A DNA stretch of 64,000 nucleotides from Conus ventricosus (taxonomy: Eukaryota > Mollusca > Gastropoda > Neogastropoda > Conidae), in assembly GCA_018398815.1 (NCBI GenBank), contig CM031626.1, positions 36,427,480 to 36,491,479 of the forward strand, written 5' to 3'. The translations under genes were made by a program, and so were the position numbers. The number at the start of each line of letters is the position of its first letter. Positions within the stretch are counted from its first letter, which is position 1. Positions 11,419-22,260 of this stretch are shown in pieces. A model generated the notes under the pieces. The model did not search any database, was not told where the DNA came from, and saw only the letters and a program-made list of their open reading frames with translations.

Positions 11419-11672
11419 AGCGAACCGCCAAGAAAACAAAGACAAACGATTCACAAGACAAGACACGACGCGGTTCGACCTCGTAGGTCTTCTTCAGGCA
11501 AGATACGCAGCGCCCATCCTGCGCTGAAGTGAATGAAGATAAGTGATTACTCGTTCGTGTTAGTTGTCCTGAGTGTTTTGTAACTTGCCTGAAGAAGACC
11601 TAAGTTGTCGAAACGCGTCGTGTTTTGTGTTGTGATTCGTTTGTCTACGTGTTCTTGGCGGTTCCTTGTTAA
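11419..11672. mobile_element. Fold-back element with Penelope-like terminal motifs
   Basis: Two roughly 80-bp arms form an inverted repeat. The left arm (about 11,421-11,505) runs GAACCGCCAAGAA ... GGTCTTCTTCAGGCAAG. The right arm (about 11,587-11,671) runs CTTGCCTGAAGAAGACC ... TTCTTGGCGGTTCC. The inner words GCCTGAAGAAGACC and GTCGAAACGCG, separated by a short stem-like gap, resemble terminal repeats of Penelope-like elements, which carry hammerhead-type structures. Here CTGAAGA replaces the CTGATGA ribozyme core, so activity is unlikely. No ORF lies between the arms. The assignment to Penelope-like elements is from memory of the motif; the inverted repeat is directly visible. Confidence 0.72.
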
Positions 11673-11790
11673 TTACATGTCAAATTGGCTTTGATTGCCG
11701 CCTGCAGTCGCCTCCCTTGGCAGCCAGCTGTTTCAGTTTTTCTTTTTTATTTTTCTCATTGCTTTGCTTAGTTACGTGCGTCATAGAGAT

Positions 11791-12786
11791 GCAATAGAAC
11801 CATGTCCACTGCAATAGAACCATGTCCACTGCAATAGAACCATGTCCACTGCAATAGAACCATGTCCACTGCAATAGAACCATGTCCACTGCAATAGAAC
11901 CATGTCCACTGCAATAGAACCATGTCCACTGCAATAACACCATGTCCACTGCAATAGAACCATGTCCACTGCAATAGAACCATGTCCACTGCAATAGAAC
12001 CATGTCCACTGCAATAGAACCATGTCCACTGCAATAGAACCATGTCCACTGCAATAGAACCATGTCCACTGCAATAAAACCATGTCCACTGCAATAGAAC
12101 CATGTCCACTGCAATAGAACCATGTCCACTGCAATAGAACCATGTCCACTGCAATAACACCATGTCCACTGCAATAGAACCATGTCCACTGCAATAACAC
12201 CATGTCCACTGCAATAACACCATGTCCACTGCAATAGAACCATGCCCACTGCAATAGAACCATGTCCACTGCAATAGCACCATGTCCACTGCAATAACAC
12301 CATGTCCACTGCAATAACACCATGTCCACTGCAATAAAACCATGTCCACTGCAATAAAACCATGTCCACTGCAATAGAACCATGTCCACTGCAATAGAAC
12401 CATGTCCACTGCAATAGAACCATGTCCACTGCAATAACACCATGTCCACTGCAATAACACCATGTCCACTGCAATAAAACCATGTCCACTGCAATAAAAC
12501 CATGTCCACTGCAATAGAACCATGTCCACTGCAATAAAACCATGTCCACTGCAATAAAACCATGTCCACTGCAATAAAACCATGTCCACTGCAATAAAAC
12601 CATGTCCGCTGCAATAAAACCATGTCCACTGCACTAGAACCATGTCCACTGCACTAGAACCATGTCCACTGCAATAAAACTGCAATAAAACCATGTCCAC
12701 TGCAATAAAACTGCAATAAAACCATGTCCACTGCAATTAAACTGCAATAAAACCATGTCCACTGCAATAAAACCATGTCCACTGCG
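11791..12786. repeat. 20-bp minisatellite, about 44 regular copies plus a disturbed end
   Basis: The unit GCAATAGAACCATGTCCACT repeats without a single indel from 11,791 to about 12,680, then continues with TGCAATAAAAC insertions to about 12,786. Nearly all variation is in one trinucleotide following CAATA (GAA, ACA or AAA) plus rare changes elsewhere (CATGCCCAC, CATGTCCGC, GCACTAG). Twenty is not a multiple of three, so all three minus frames stay open over 280-320 codons with a 20-residue period. They should not be annotated as proteins. Confidence 0.98.
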
Positions 12787-12920
12787 CCATCAATAAAAAT
12801 AAACATGCGTCATAGAGATGCAATAAAACCATGTCCACTGCGCCATCAATAAAAATAAACATGCGTCATAGAGATGCAATAAAACCATGTCCACTGCGCC
12901 ATCAATAAGAATAAACAAGA
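12787..12920. repeat. Composite repeat at the array edge (about 56-57 bp, 2-3 copies)
   Basis: Copies of CGCCATCAATAAAAATAAAC + ATGCGTCATAGAGATG + a 20-bp array unit alternate to about 12,915. The same GCGTCATAGAGATGCAAT word precedes the main array at 11,777, so the 20-bp array appears to have expanded inside this older unit. Confidence 0.85.
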
Positions 12921-14085
<1,165 letters not shown>

Positions 14086-14175
14086 AAACTTAAACACTCG
14101 AATTTTTGTCACGTTTATATTCAGCTTATCATTGATTTTGTTTCAACACTACAGGATTCAGCTGGCAGTAATCAG

Positions 14176-14475
14176 CTTAAATCGTTGATTATTGATGAAA
14201 GAGCTGTCAAATTAGCCAAATGTAAATCATCCTCTCTTAAATCGTTGATTATTGATGAAAGAGCTGTCAAATTAGCCAAATGTAAATCATCCTCTCTTAA
14301 ATCGTTGATTATTGATGAAAGAGCTGTCAAATTAGCCAAATGTAAATCATCCTCTCTTAAATCGTTGATTATTGATGAAAGAGCTGTCAAATTAGCCAAA
14401 TGTAAATCATCCTCTCTTAAATCGTTGATTATTGATGAAAGAGCTGTCAAATTAGCCAAATGTAAATCATCCTCT
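14176..14475. repeat. 60-bp tandem repeat, 5 identical copies
   Basis: Units start at 14176, 14236, 14296, 14356 and 14416 with CTTAAATCGTTGATTATTG. I see no difference between the five copies. Sixty is divisible by three and the unit has no stop in one frame on each strand, so both strands show a 20-residue periodic open frame. Confidence 0.97.
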
Positions 14476-14725
14476 CTGGTACATTCTGTCCACAAGTCGA
14501 CAGGCATTCTTCTGCTAAATCGAAACTTCTCTACAATAAGGACTCCAGGACTTTTTATGCATACAACACCCCATATTGATCTTCTGTTTTCCTTGACAAA
14601 TATGTTTATATTCAATGACTGTCAACATTCATATGAAACCTTTCTTTGCGTTTATATTCAATGACTGTCAACATTCACATGAAACCTTCCTTTGGCATTT
14701 TATCACAGATCTGATCTGGCGTATT

Positions 14726-15061
14726 CTGGAGGTGGGCTGTACAATCATATCCCTCTAGAATTTCAATCAAACTTCAGACATGTCTAATCTGGTGGAGGTA
14801 GGCTGTACAATCATATCCCTCTAGAATTTCAATCAAACTTCAGACATGTCCAATCTGGTGGAGGTGGGCTGTACAATCATATCCCTCTAGAATTTCAATC
14901 AAACTTCAGACATGTCCAATCTGGTGGAGGTAGGCTGTACAATCATATCGCTCTAGAATTTCAATCAAACTTCAGACATGTCCAATCTGGTGGAGGTGGG
15001 CTGTACAATCATATCGCTCTAGAATTTCAATATGTATCAAACTTCAGACATGTCCAATCTG
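14726..15061. repeat. 66-bp minisatellite, 5 copies
   Basis: Units start near 14,726 and repeat every 66 bp from CTGGAGGTGGGCTGTACAATC to CAGACATGTCCAAT. The last copy carries a 5-bp TATGT insertion near 15,031. Sites alternate between GGTGGG/GGTAGG and ATCCC/ATCGC. Confidence 0.93.
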
Positions 15062-15167
15062 GTTTTCATAAGCATTTTGCTGAACTAATCAATTTTGCCT
15101 CTGCTGTACACCCAAATGTATTCATCACTCAGCGCCTTTGGTGTGTGCTTCACTGTACTCCTTACAC

Positions 15168-15336
<169 letters not shown>

Positions 15337-15345
15337 TGAGCTCAG

Positions 15346-17382
15346 TGTGTACATTTTGAGAAAAAATGTGATGACTTCTACGACTGCATGACAAGCGTCG
15401 ACGAAGTTTGTTTTGAAGGAGATTATCAATATACTAGAATAAGTCCCCCTGCAGTGATCAACTTTGACACGCGTGACACATTCACTGTGACTCCCCTGCC
15501 AGAAAACCACACGCAGTGCCCAGAAACTCATTTTCAGTGCCACAACGATGGTTATTGTCTGCCTGTCTACGTCAGGTGTAATGACATGAACGACTGTCCG
15601 GGGCATGAGGACGAAGCTGACTGTAAGAATTACAAGACGTGCCCAGGATATTATCGATGTCGTGGCAGTCACAAAACAGTCTGTCTGCACGTGAATCACG
15701 TGTGTGATGGTCTGCCACAGTGTCCACTGTATGACGATGAACTGATGTGCAACATCAGATGCCCTGTGCCATGCGTTTGTTATGGTTTCGCTTTCTCCTG
15801 CAACCACACTATACTTATTAGCTCTTTTCCACAATTACGCTACCTTGAAGCCTCACGTAGCGGAATACGTATGAGTGACGTAACTCAGAACATCATGCTG
15901 ATCCACTTGGGTGCACAGGCATGTGGATGGAGGAAGTTGATGCATGTCGTTTTACCGAATCTTCATAGTTTGGATCTAAGTATGAATCAGCTTCAATCCG
16001 TCAACTTCAGTCATTTTGCAGGAATGCCTCAACTGCGGAGACTGAATCTAGCAGGTAATCCTATGTCTGATGGCTTTTCTCATGTCCGAAAACAATATGC
16101 ACATCCATCACTGGTGATCTTAAATGTTTCCCATGTTCAAGCAAAAGTTCTTGAAATGACTACCATGTCAGCTTTTATGCCCAACTTACAAGTTTTAGAT
16201 TTATCATGGACTAACACAAAGGCATTGCAGGGACAACACTTGTTTCCTTATCTTCAGAATCTCAACTTACGGAGTTGTCCTGTAACTCACTTCACACCAG
16301 ATTTCTTGAAACAAATGAAACATCTAATGCATGTTCTTGCAGACAACTTCAAAATATGTTGTCCCGTTGTTTTACCAGAGAAATTCCGAGGCGAATGTGT
16401 GGCCCCATCCGATGAAATTTCATCATGTGATGACTTACTGAAGTCTATTGCTTATCGCTTTGCTCTTGTAACATTTGCTGTGCTTGCGGTTCTGGGAAAT
16501 ATTTGTGGTTTTGTCTGTCGCATCTACCTTTTATCAAAGAACGCAAAGAGTGGTTTTGCCATTTTTGTTCTTTATCTCTGTGCTTCTGATTTTTTAATGG
16601 GAGGTTATTTAGTCTTCATTGGTGTCGCAGACTGGATCTATACAGGTAGCTATGTATGGAATGAAACCAAATGGAAACAGAGTCCAGCTTGTAGTATTGC
16701 AGGGTTCTTTTCCTTGTTATCATCTGAAGTATCGGCATTCCTTATCTGTTGCATCACTGTGGATCGCTTCCTTGTGCTCCGTTTTCCTTTCAGTCAAATC
16801 CGGTTCAGAGCCAGATCAGCTCACACAGCTTGTGTCATCATTTGGGCATTGGGACTTACACTGGCATTGGTGCCTCTGCTTCCTGTGACTTCACACTGGG
16901 AGTTTTATCACCAGACAGGAATCTGTATTCCACTGCCTGTCACCAGAGCTGACTTCCCTGGTCAGATTTACGCATTCAGTATCATGATCGTCTGCAACCT
17001 AATCCTCTTTCTCTTAATTGGTGTGGGTCAGTTCCTCATTTACTGCTCAGTGCGGAGCAATGCTATATCTAATCAGCTGACAAAGACCCTAGACGTGAGC
17101 ATGGAGAGTACACAATCCAAGGAAGTAACGATTGCACAACGTCTCCTGGCTGTTGCAGTCTCTGATTTTCTCTGCTGGTTTCCTGTTGGTCTGTGTGGGG
17201 CTCTTGCTGCAGCCGGAGTCGTCATTCCAGGGGAGGTCAACGTCGGAATGGCCATTTTTGTATTGCCACTCAATTCAGCACTCAATCCGTTCCTCTACAC
17301 GTTGAACTTGATACTGGAGAAACGGCGCAAAGCAAAAGAGCTGCGTTTACAAAAGCTGTTACGTGAACAGCTAAACAGTTAA
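15346..17382 (+). CDS. GRL101-like receptor, terminal exon: LDLa repeats, LRR ectodomain, complete 7TM domain
   Basis: Terminal coding exon of an LDLa-LRR-7TM receptor of the GRL101/relaxin-receptor-like class, acting at the plasma membrane. I start it after the CTCAG at 15,341-15,345, in phase 0. The first 14 codons (CVHFEKKCDDFYDC) complete the LDLa repeat begun at 8,417; the methionine at 15,388 is internal. Numbering from that Met, LDLa repeats occupy 44-79 and 85-121, each with six cysteines and acidic calcium residues. An LRR cap (CPVPCVCYGFAFSC) follows at about 125-140. LRRs cover about 140-310 (LPNLHSLDLSMNQL, MPQLRRLNLAGNPM), and a Cys-rich C-cap about 320-347. Seven helices follow. 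TM1 has GN, TM2 CASD, TM3 ends VDRFL (DRY-like), TM6 has CWFP and TM7 NPFLY. A short basic tail ends at TAA 17,380. All hallmarks are intact. Ligand and G protein are unknown. Confidence 0.93.
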   Translation, partial: CVHFEKKCDDFYDCMTSVDEVCFEGDYQYTRISPPAVINFDTRDTFTVTPLPENHTQCPETHFQCHNDGYCLPVYVRCNDMNDCPGHEDEADCKNYKTCPGYYRCRGSHKTVCLHVNHVCDGLPQCPLYDDELMCNIRCPVPCVCYGFAFSCNHTILISSFPQLRYLEASRSGIRMSDVTQNIMLIHLGAQACGWRKLMHVVLPNLHSLDLSMNQLQSVNFSHFAGMPQLRRLNLAGNPMSDGFSHVRKQYAHPSLVILNVSHVQAKVLEMTTMSAFMPNLQVLDLSWTNTKALQGQHLFPYLQNLNLRSCPVTHFTPDFLKQMKHLMHVLADNFKICCPVVLPEKFRGECVAPSDEISSCDDLLKSIAYRFALVTFAVLAVLGNICGFVCRIYLLSKNAKSGFAIFVLYLCASDFLMGGYLVFIGVADWIYTGSYVWNETKWKQSPACSIAGFFSLLSSEVSAFLICCITVDRFLVLRFPFSQIRFRARSAHTACVIIWALGLTLALVPLLPVTSHWEFYHQTGICIPLPVTRADFPGQIYAFSIMIVCNLILFLLIGVGQFLIYCSVRSNAISNQLTKTLDVSMESTQSKEVTIAQRLLAVAVSDFLCWFPVGLCGALAAAGVVIPGEVNVGMAIFVLPLNSALNPFLYTLNLILEKRRKAKELRLQKLLREQLNS

Positions 17383-17866
17383 CACTTCATCCATTCGCAT
17401 CTGGTCTCTTCCAAATTCCTTTTGTTCATATTGAAACATTTGGTACCGTTCCTCTGACTGTCAATTCTTTTCATTTGGAATAAGCTCCTGCATTAACTCA
17501 TATACTCCACCTCTCTGTCCTCCCTGTCATCAGACTCGGAAAGTTTGCTCTTCCAGCCTGACTGATATTTACAAATATGCGCTGGTGTTGTTTTGGGGGA
17601 ATATTATACACATTTGGACGTCTGTGTTTATTTATCTGGCATTGTCTTTGTGTGAGAAGTACGGGGTGGATGGAGGGTGGGTGTCAGACAGAAGGGCTGG
17701 AGAAAGGTGCTCATGAACGAGGAGTGGGCGTTTGGCTGTGGAGAGATTTTTTTTTCCCTGTTGTACTTGTTCATTTAGTTTGTCCTTCGATCTGTTTTCT
17801 AGTGTAATGCAAATGCCCAGGGCATTCAAGTTGAATAGGGGTTTAAATGTTCTTTATGATGATAGT
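17383..17866 (+). other. Probable 3' untranslated and flanking sequence
   Basis: Follows the receptor stop codon. I find no classic AATAAA close to the stop, so the transcript end is not fixed. No other coding region is recognised. Confidence 0.45.
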
Positions 17867-17983
17867 GGTTGTGGTGGTAATGATGAAGAAGATGATAGTG
17901 ATGATGATGAAAATAATGATAAAAGTAATAATGATAATAGCAATGATAATAGTAATAATAACAATAACAACAACAGTAATAAT

Positions 17984-18052
<69 letters not shown>

Positions 18053-18165
18053 GATAATAATAATAATGACAATGATTCTAAAAATAGCAATAATAATGAT
18101 GATGATGATGATAATCATACTAACACTAGTAATAGCATTAATGATAATGATAACGAAGCTAAGTC
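17867..18165. repeat. Degenerate (AAT)n trinucleotide tract
   Basis: A core of almost pure AAT at about 17,980-18,050 is flanked by AATGAT and AATAGC variants. Asn-, Ile- and Leu-rich frames on both strands are translations of the tract, not genes. Confidence 0.96.
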
Positions 18166-18327
18166 ACTGTAGTTCAGTTGAGCTTTCTAGCTCAACCAAC
18201 AACAGCAACTATACTATAATCTCTGTTGGATATTAGGATTCCATCAGTCTCACAGATGCACAAAAGGTCTACAGTCTCACAGATGCACAAAAGGTCTAAC
18301 TGCAAATGTCTTTACTTCTTGGGAGCA

Positions 18328-18807
18328 GTCAACGCCAAAAAGTTTGTAATGGTCATTTCATCATCATTATAAAATGTTGTTTAGACGTATATCATTCATG
18401 TGGTCAGTCCTGTCAACGCCAAAAAGTGTGTAATGGTGATTTCATCTTTATTCTGGACTAAACATTATAAAATGTTGTTTAGACGTATATCATTCATGTG
18501 GTTAGCCCTGTCAACGCCAAAAAGTGTGTAATGGTCATTTCATGTTTATTCTGGACTTAACATTATAAAATGTTGTTTAGACGTATATCATTCATGTGGT
18601 CAGTCCTGTCGACGCCAAAAAGTGTGTAATGGTGATTACATCTTTATTCTGAACTAAACATTATAAAATGTTGTTTAGACGTATATCATTCATGTGGTTA
18701 GCCCTGTCAACGCCAAAAAGTTTGTAATGGTCATTTCATCTTTATCCTGGACTAAACATTATAAAATGTTGTTTAGACGTATATCATTCACGTGGTTAGC
18801 CCTGTCA
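18328..18807. repeat. 98-bp minisatellite, 5 copies
   Basis: GTCAACGCCAAAAAGTGTG recurs at 18328, 18412, 18510, 18608 and 18706. The first unit is 84 bp (internal deletion) and the others 98 bp. A separate 27-bp duplication (CAGTCTCACAGATGCACAAA...) precedes it at 18,246-18,298. The stretch 18,808-19,094 has no recognised feature. Confidence 0.94.
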
Positions 18808-19094
18808 GGGGAGACACAACGCCACCAGATGCTCCAGCAACGACGATACGATAGGAAGCCATAGAACATGGTCTGAAACAGCTGTGATGTCACGAGTATG
18901 GAAGGGAGTTTTACGAGATTGAGAGGATGACTGGGAGAGTGCAAGTGTACAGCAGATCTTCCAGAATGGCAAGAATGGCGAGATCGCCCAGGGATCGCCA
19001 GGAAGAGTGGCAAGAGACCAGACGCTGCACTTCAGTTAAGTTCATCAAAACAACTGACCCTGATTGAAGTCGGCATGAAAATTGAATGAAGCAA

Positions 19095-19214
19095 GCTCCA
19101 ATCTACAAGAGTAGTAGTATGCCATTAAAGCCAAACTCCCATCTACAAGAATAGTAGTATGCCATTAAAGCCAAGCTCCCATCTACAAGAGTAGTAGTAT
19201 GCCATTAAAGCCAA
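19095..19214. repeat. 40-bp tandem repeat, 3 copies
   Basis: Copies at 19095, 19135 and 19175, each with ATCTACAAGAGTAGTAGTATG then CCATTAAAGCC (the middle copy has AATAG). No gene is recognised in 19,215-20,140. Confidence 0.92.
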
Positions 19215-20140
19215 CAGCTCCATGGATCTGTCTTTCAACCAGAGTCAGCTCATGAAGGGAATCAAATGGAACAATATGACTGAAAAATGTTTATGTAGCG
19301 TGTTTTCTCTAAATGTCTTGATATATCTATGAGGACACTATGTGACATGTTACATGACTTTGTTTGATGTTTGTAAATACTGTCGCTGTTGTCCAGTGAA
19401 ATACTTTCTTTATGTGTCCCTATTTTTAAAAAAGAAGTCAGGTCATGAAGGTTTGTAGACTCATCGGTCTTTGAATCCATGAAAATGCTCACAACTGCAG
19501 GGGAGAAGGGGACCTAAACCCTGAAGACAGTTGCACAGGTAGCTAGAAATAGTTGCCGCTGGACACGTAAGAGGAGGAAGAAAACTGAACTTCACTGAGG
19601 CGTGTTTTTCAACTTAAGACAGGTGTCTTATAGCGTACACTGGGTTATTCATCAACTACAAAAAGCACATCTTGAGACGCCCAATCATCCAGGAGGTGCA
19701 GATTTTCATCCTAGCAGCGCCAGAAATATTTCTAACAGCAAAAGGGCATATAGTAGGCCTGGATGTGGCTCACCCCTTAAGAGCCTACGGAGTTCAGTGT
19801 CGAAATATTTGTCTGAAGGCTGTCTCAGAATCTGAGAAGAGACAGAGAGCTAGCGAACCTCAGGGAAATAAAACCCTGAAAGCTCTACAAAGTGCCCCAG
19901 CAAATTAGAACCAGCAAGAAAAAGAGAGATGAAAAAATAAGAGAATCGATTCTTTAAATAGTTCTTTCGGTTAGGCAGAACAATATTCAAGCAGCTGAAA
20001 TCATGGTCTGTGACAGTGGACATAAGACATCCCTGAGCTACGTCTCTCCAAGACATGTTTCTGCCCTCTGACTGAAACATCACTTGAATCCCATGGCTTG
20101 ATGCCACCTGCAGCGCTGAGAAAAAGTTCAGTGACAAGCC

Positions 20141-20640
20141 ACTAGCACCAGAAGAGATAAAGCAAGTGGTTAAGAAAGCCAGATAGTCATTTGGATCTAA
20201 AGGAATACACTGTCGGCTGTGAACGACAAGTCCCAGTATCTCAGAGTGGCTTCACAAACTGACAAGATCAGCATGGAAGACCTAAAAGATGAGTGACCAA
20301 TGGATGACAGCTGATACAGTGTACATTCAATAAGAGCAAAACTTGAGTGACATCAACAGGTATTAAGTGTAAACATTGGAGAAGAAATCTTCCCTGTCAC
20401 GGCAAATAGACTGACTGAGTACCTTACGGCAAATAAGTACTTGGACGTTTCAGACAAGGCAAACAAGGCATCCCGGGATCGTCTGGAACTGTAGAAAATT
20501 CCGCGTTTTGAGAGGCAATCTGAAAGAACTATGACAGAAAATAAAAGGACCCGAAATGACGTGGCTCGATATAGCAATTGCATGTTCGGTTCCACACAAG
20601 ATGATTCAACAATCCCTCGAACTGCTTCCCACACACTATG
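20141..20640 (+). pseudogene. Decayed non-LTR retrotransposon reverse transcriptase, N-terminal part
   Basis: Plus-strand RT landmarks appear in order with stops and frameshifts. LAPEEIKQVVKKAR at about 20,146-20,185 is the pre-RT helix. DQWMTAD near 20,298 is shared with DQWMTAK in the 4.5 kb copy. EEIFPVTANRLTEYLTANKY lies at about 20,386-20,445. WLDIAIACSVPHKMIQQ at about 20,552-20,605 corresponds to 'WLDLANAYGSIPHKLIQ' (motif A region, with the motif decayed). A 35-bp array begins at 20,624 directly after. Family placement is from memory of similar invertebrate LINEs; clade not assigned. Confidence 0.75.
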
Positions 20641-20974
20641 GAAGCAGTTAGACGAATTGCTTCACAAACACAATGGAAGCAGTTAGACGAATTGCTTCCC
20701 ACACACTATGGAAGCAGTTAGACAAATTGTTTTCCACACACTATGGAAGCAGTTAGACAAATTGTTTCCCACACACTATGGAAGCAGTTAGACGAATTGT
20801 TTCCCACACACTATGGAAGCAGTTAGACGAATTGTTTCCCACACACTATGGAAGCAGTTAGATAAATTGTTTCCCACACACTATGGAAGCAGTTAGACGA
20901 ATTGTTTCCCACACAATATGGAAGCAGTTAGACGATTTTTTTCCCCACACAATATGGAAGCAGTTAGACAAATC
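20624..20974. repeat. 35-bp minisatellite, 10 copies
   Basis: Ten units of about 35 bp containing TATGGAAGCAGTTAGAC start at 20624, 20659, 20694, 20729, 20764, 20799, 20834, 20869, 20904 and 20939. The first unit overlaps the end of the retrotransposon coding remnant, suggesting the array was born from retroelement sequence. Confidence 0.94.
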
Positions 20975-21003
20975 AGTTGCCTTACCCAGGATGAGTTTCA
21001 TTC

Positions 21004-21327
21004 TGAAGAAATAGCGTAGCTGTCCTGTTGAATTTATAATGAAAAAATAACGTAGCTGTCCTCTTGAATTTATAATAACAAAATAGCGTACCTGTCCTGT
21101 TGAATTTATAATGAAGAAATAGCGTAGCTGTCCTGTTGAATTTATAATGAAGAAATAGCGTAGCTGTGCTGTTGAATTTATAATGAAGAAATAGCGTAGC
21201 TGTCCTGTTGAATTTATAATGAAGAAACAGCGTAGCTGTCCTGTTGAATTTATAATGAAGAAATAGCGTAGCTGTCCTGTTGAATTTATAATGAAGAAAT
21301 AGCGTAGCTGTCCTGTTGAATTTATGA
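21004..21327. repeat. 36-bp minisatellite, 9 copies
   Basis: Nine exact-length 36-bp units, TGAAGAAATAGCGTAGCTG through TTGAATTTATAA. The second and third copies are the most diverged. Divisible by three, so minus-strand periodic frames stay open. It lies between two segments of the same decayed retrotransposon. Confidence 0.96.
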
Positions 21328-21339
21328 TCAACCGAAATA

Positions 21340-21590
21340 GTTACGTTCGCTTTTGTCGACTGAATCATTCCCACAGAGATGAGATGAAGTACCAGTCAAA
21401 ATCCTTGCCAAATGGTATGAAGACTCCTTCAAAGGGATACAAACGGCAAAAGAAACCATGCAATTGCGAAGGAAAGCCTGCAGATCACATACCAACGTGT
21501 CCTCAGGGTCAAAACCAAGATCTGGTGTCCGTGGTCCATGCTGATACTGAGGCTCCTCTGGCGATTCGTGATGTGCAGCATTAGCACTGG
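21340..21590 (+). pseudogene. Decayed non-LTR retrotransposon, post-RT segment
   Basis: Reads PVKILAKWYEDSFKGIQTAK from about 21,390, matching the well-conserved 'PVKSLGKWYD.S..D' segment that follows the RT domain in this LINE family. It continues as ETMQLRRKACR before frameshifting. The order (RT N-part at 20.1-20.6 kb, arrays, this segment) is colinear with one element, although the sequence coding for the rest of the RT, including the FADD motif, is missing or replaced by the two arrays. Confidence 0.7.
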
Positions 21591-21858
21591 CACAGCGGAA
21601 GCAAAACCAGCATGTCGTGTCTGTTTTCACTGACAGTGTGTCTACTGTCGCCAAACACTTGGAGTCAAGCTGAAATCCATCCTTGAGGACTGCAGAGCGG
21701 GAGCCACAAGTGTGCACGCCATGCCCGAGGACTCAGAAGACAAAGTTGTGAGGTCAATCCAACACAAGATGAGTGCTGACAGAAAATGGAACAATAACTG
21801 AGGCAGTTGATGCATGACAATCTCGAGATCTGATTTAATAGTAGGCACACAAAAACCA

Positions 21859-22160
21859 GTATGTGTTTGTGTGTTGGGGTGTGTGTGTTTTGGTGGTGTG
21901 GTGTGTGTGTGTGTGGGTGTGTGTGTGTGTGTGTGTTTTGGGGTGTGGGGTGTGTGTTGTGTGTTGCAAAATGTGTGTCTGAGGGTGGTCATGTATTTTG
22001 TTGTGTGTTGTGTGTGTTTGTGTGTGGTGTGGGTGGGGTGTGTGTGTTGGTGTTGTTGTGTGTGTGTGGGGTTCGAACAGAGAGAGCCCACGAGGGAGAG
22101 AGAGAGAGAGAGGAGAGAAGGGGAGAGAGAGAGAGGGGAGGAGAGAGAGAGAGAGAGAAT
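21859..22160. repeat. Imperfect (GT)n and (GA)n microsatellites
   Basis: GT tract (21,859-22,065) and GA tract (22,080-22,158), both broken by runs of T or G (TTTTGGGG, GGGG). This is unlike the clean tracts elsewhere in the window and marks the left edge of the low-accuracy region. Confidence 0.9.
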
Positions 22161-22260
22161 ACGAATACAATACAATGTTTAATCATTTTAAAGGGCCCAA
22201 GGCCCCATTCTGAGGGGGCATACAATTGAACACAATAAATAAAAATTAAAGGTACCATAA
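22159..22260 (-). mobile_element. Possible LINE 3' end with pentanucleotide tail
   Basis: ACGAATACAATACAATG on the plus strand is, on the minus strand, a CATTGTATTGTATTCGT tail. It is preceded by moderately conserved-looking sequence (GGCCTTGGGCCC, ATACAATTG). CR1/L2-type LINEs end in short tandem tails of this sort. No ORF supports it and the adjacent sequence is of low quality. Confidence 0.35.

Noticed and set aside
11680..12736. Three overlapping minus-strand frames of 280-320 codons
   Set aside because: They are the three translations of a stop-free 20-bp tandem repeat; codon content is dictated by the repeat and no start, splice or domain context exists.
14172..14615. 147-codon minus-strand frame over the 60-bp repeats
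   Set aside because: Periodic 20-residue translation of five identical units; the plus strand is equally open.
15388..15390. ATG at 15,388 as translation start of a 664-residue receptor
   Set aside because: The frame continues upstream to a splice acceptor, the LDLa repeat is completed by those codons, and no signal peptide follows this ATG.
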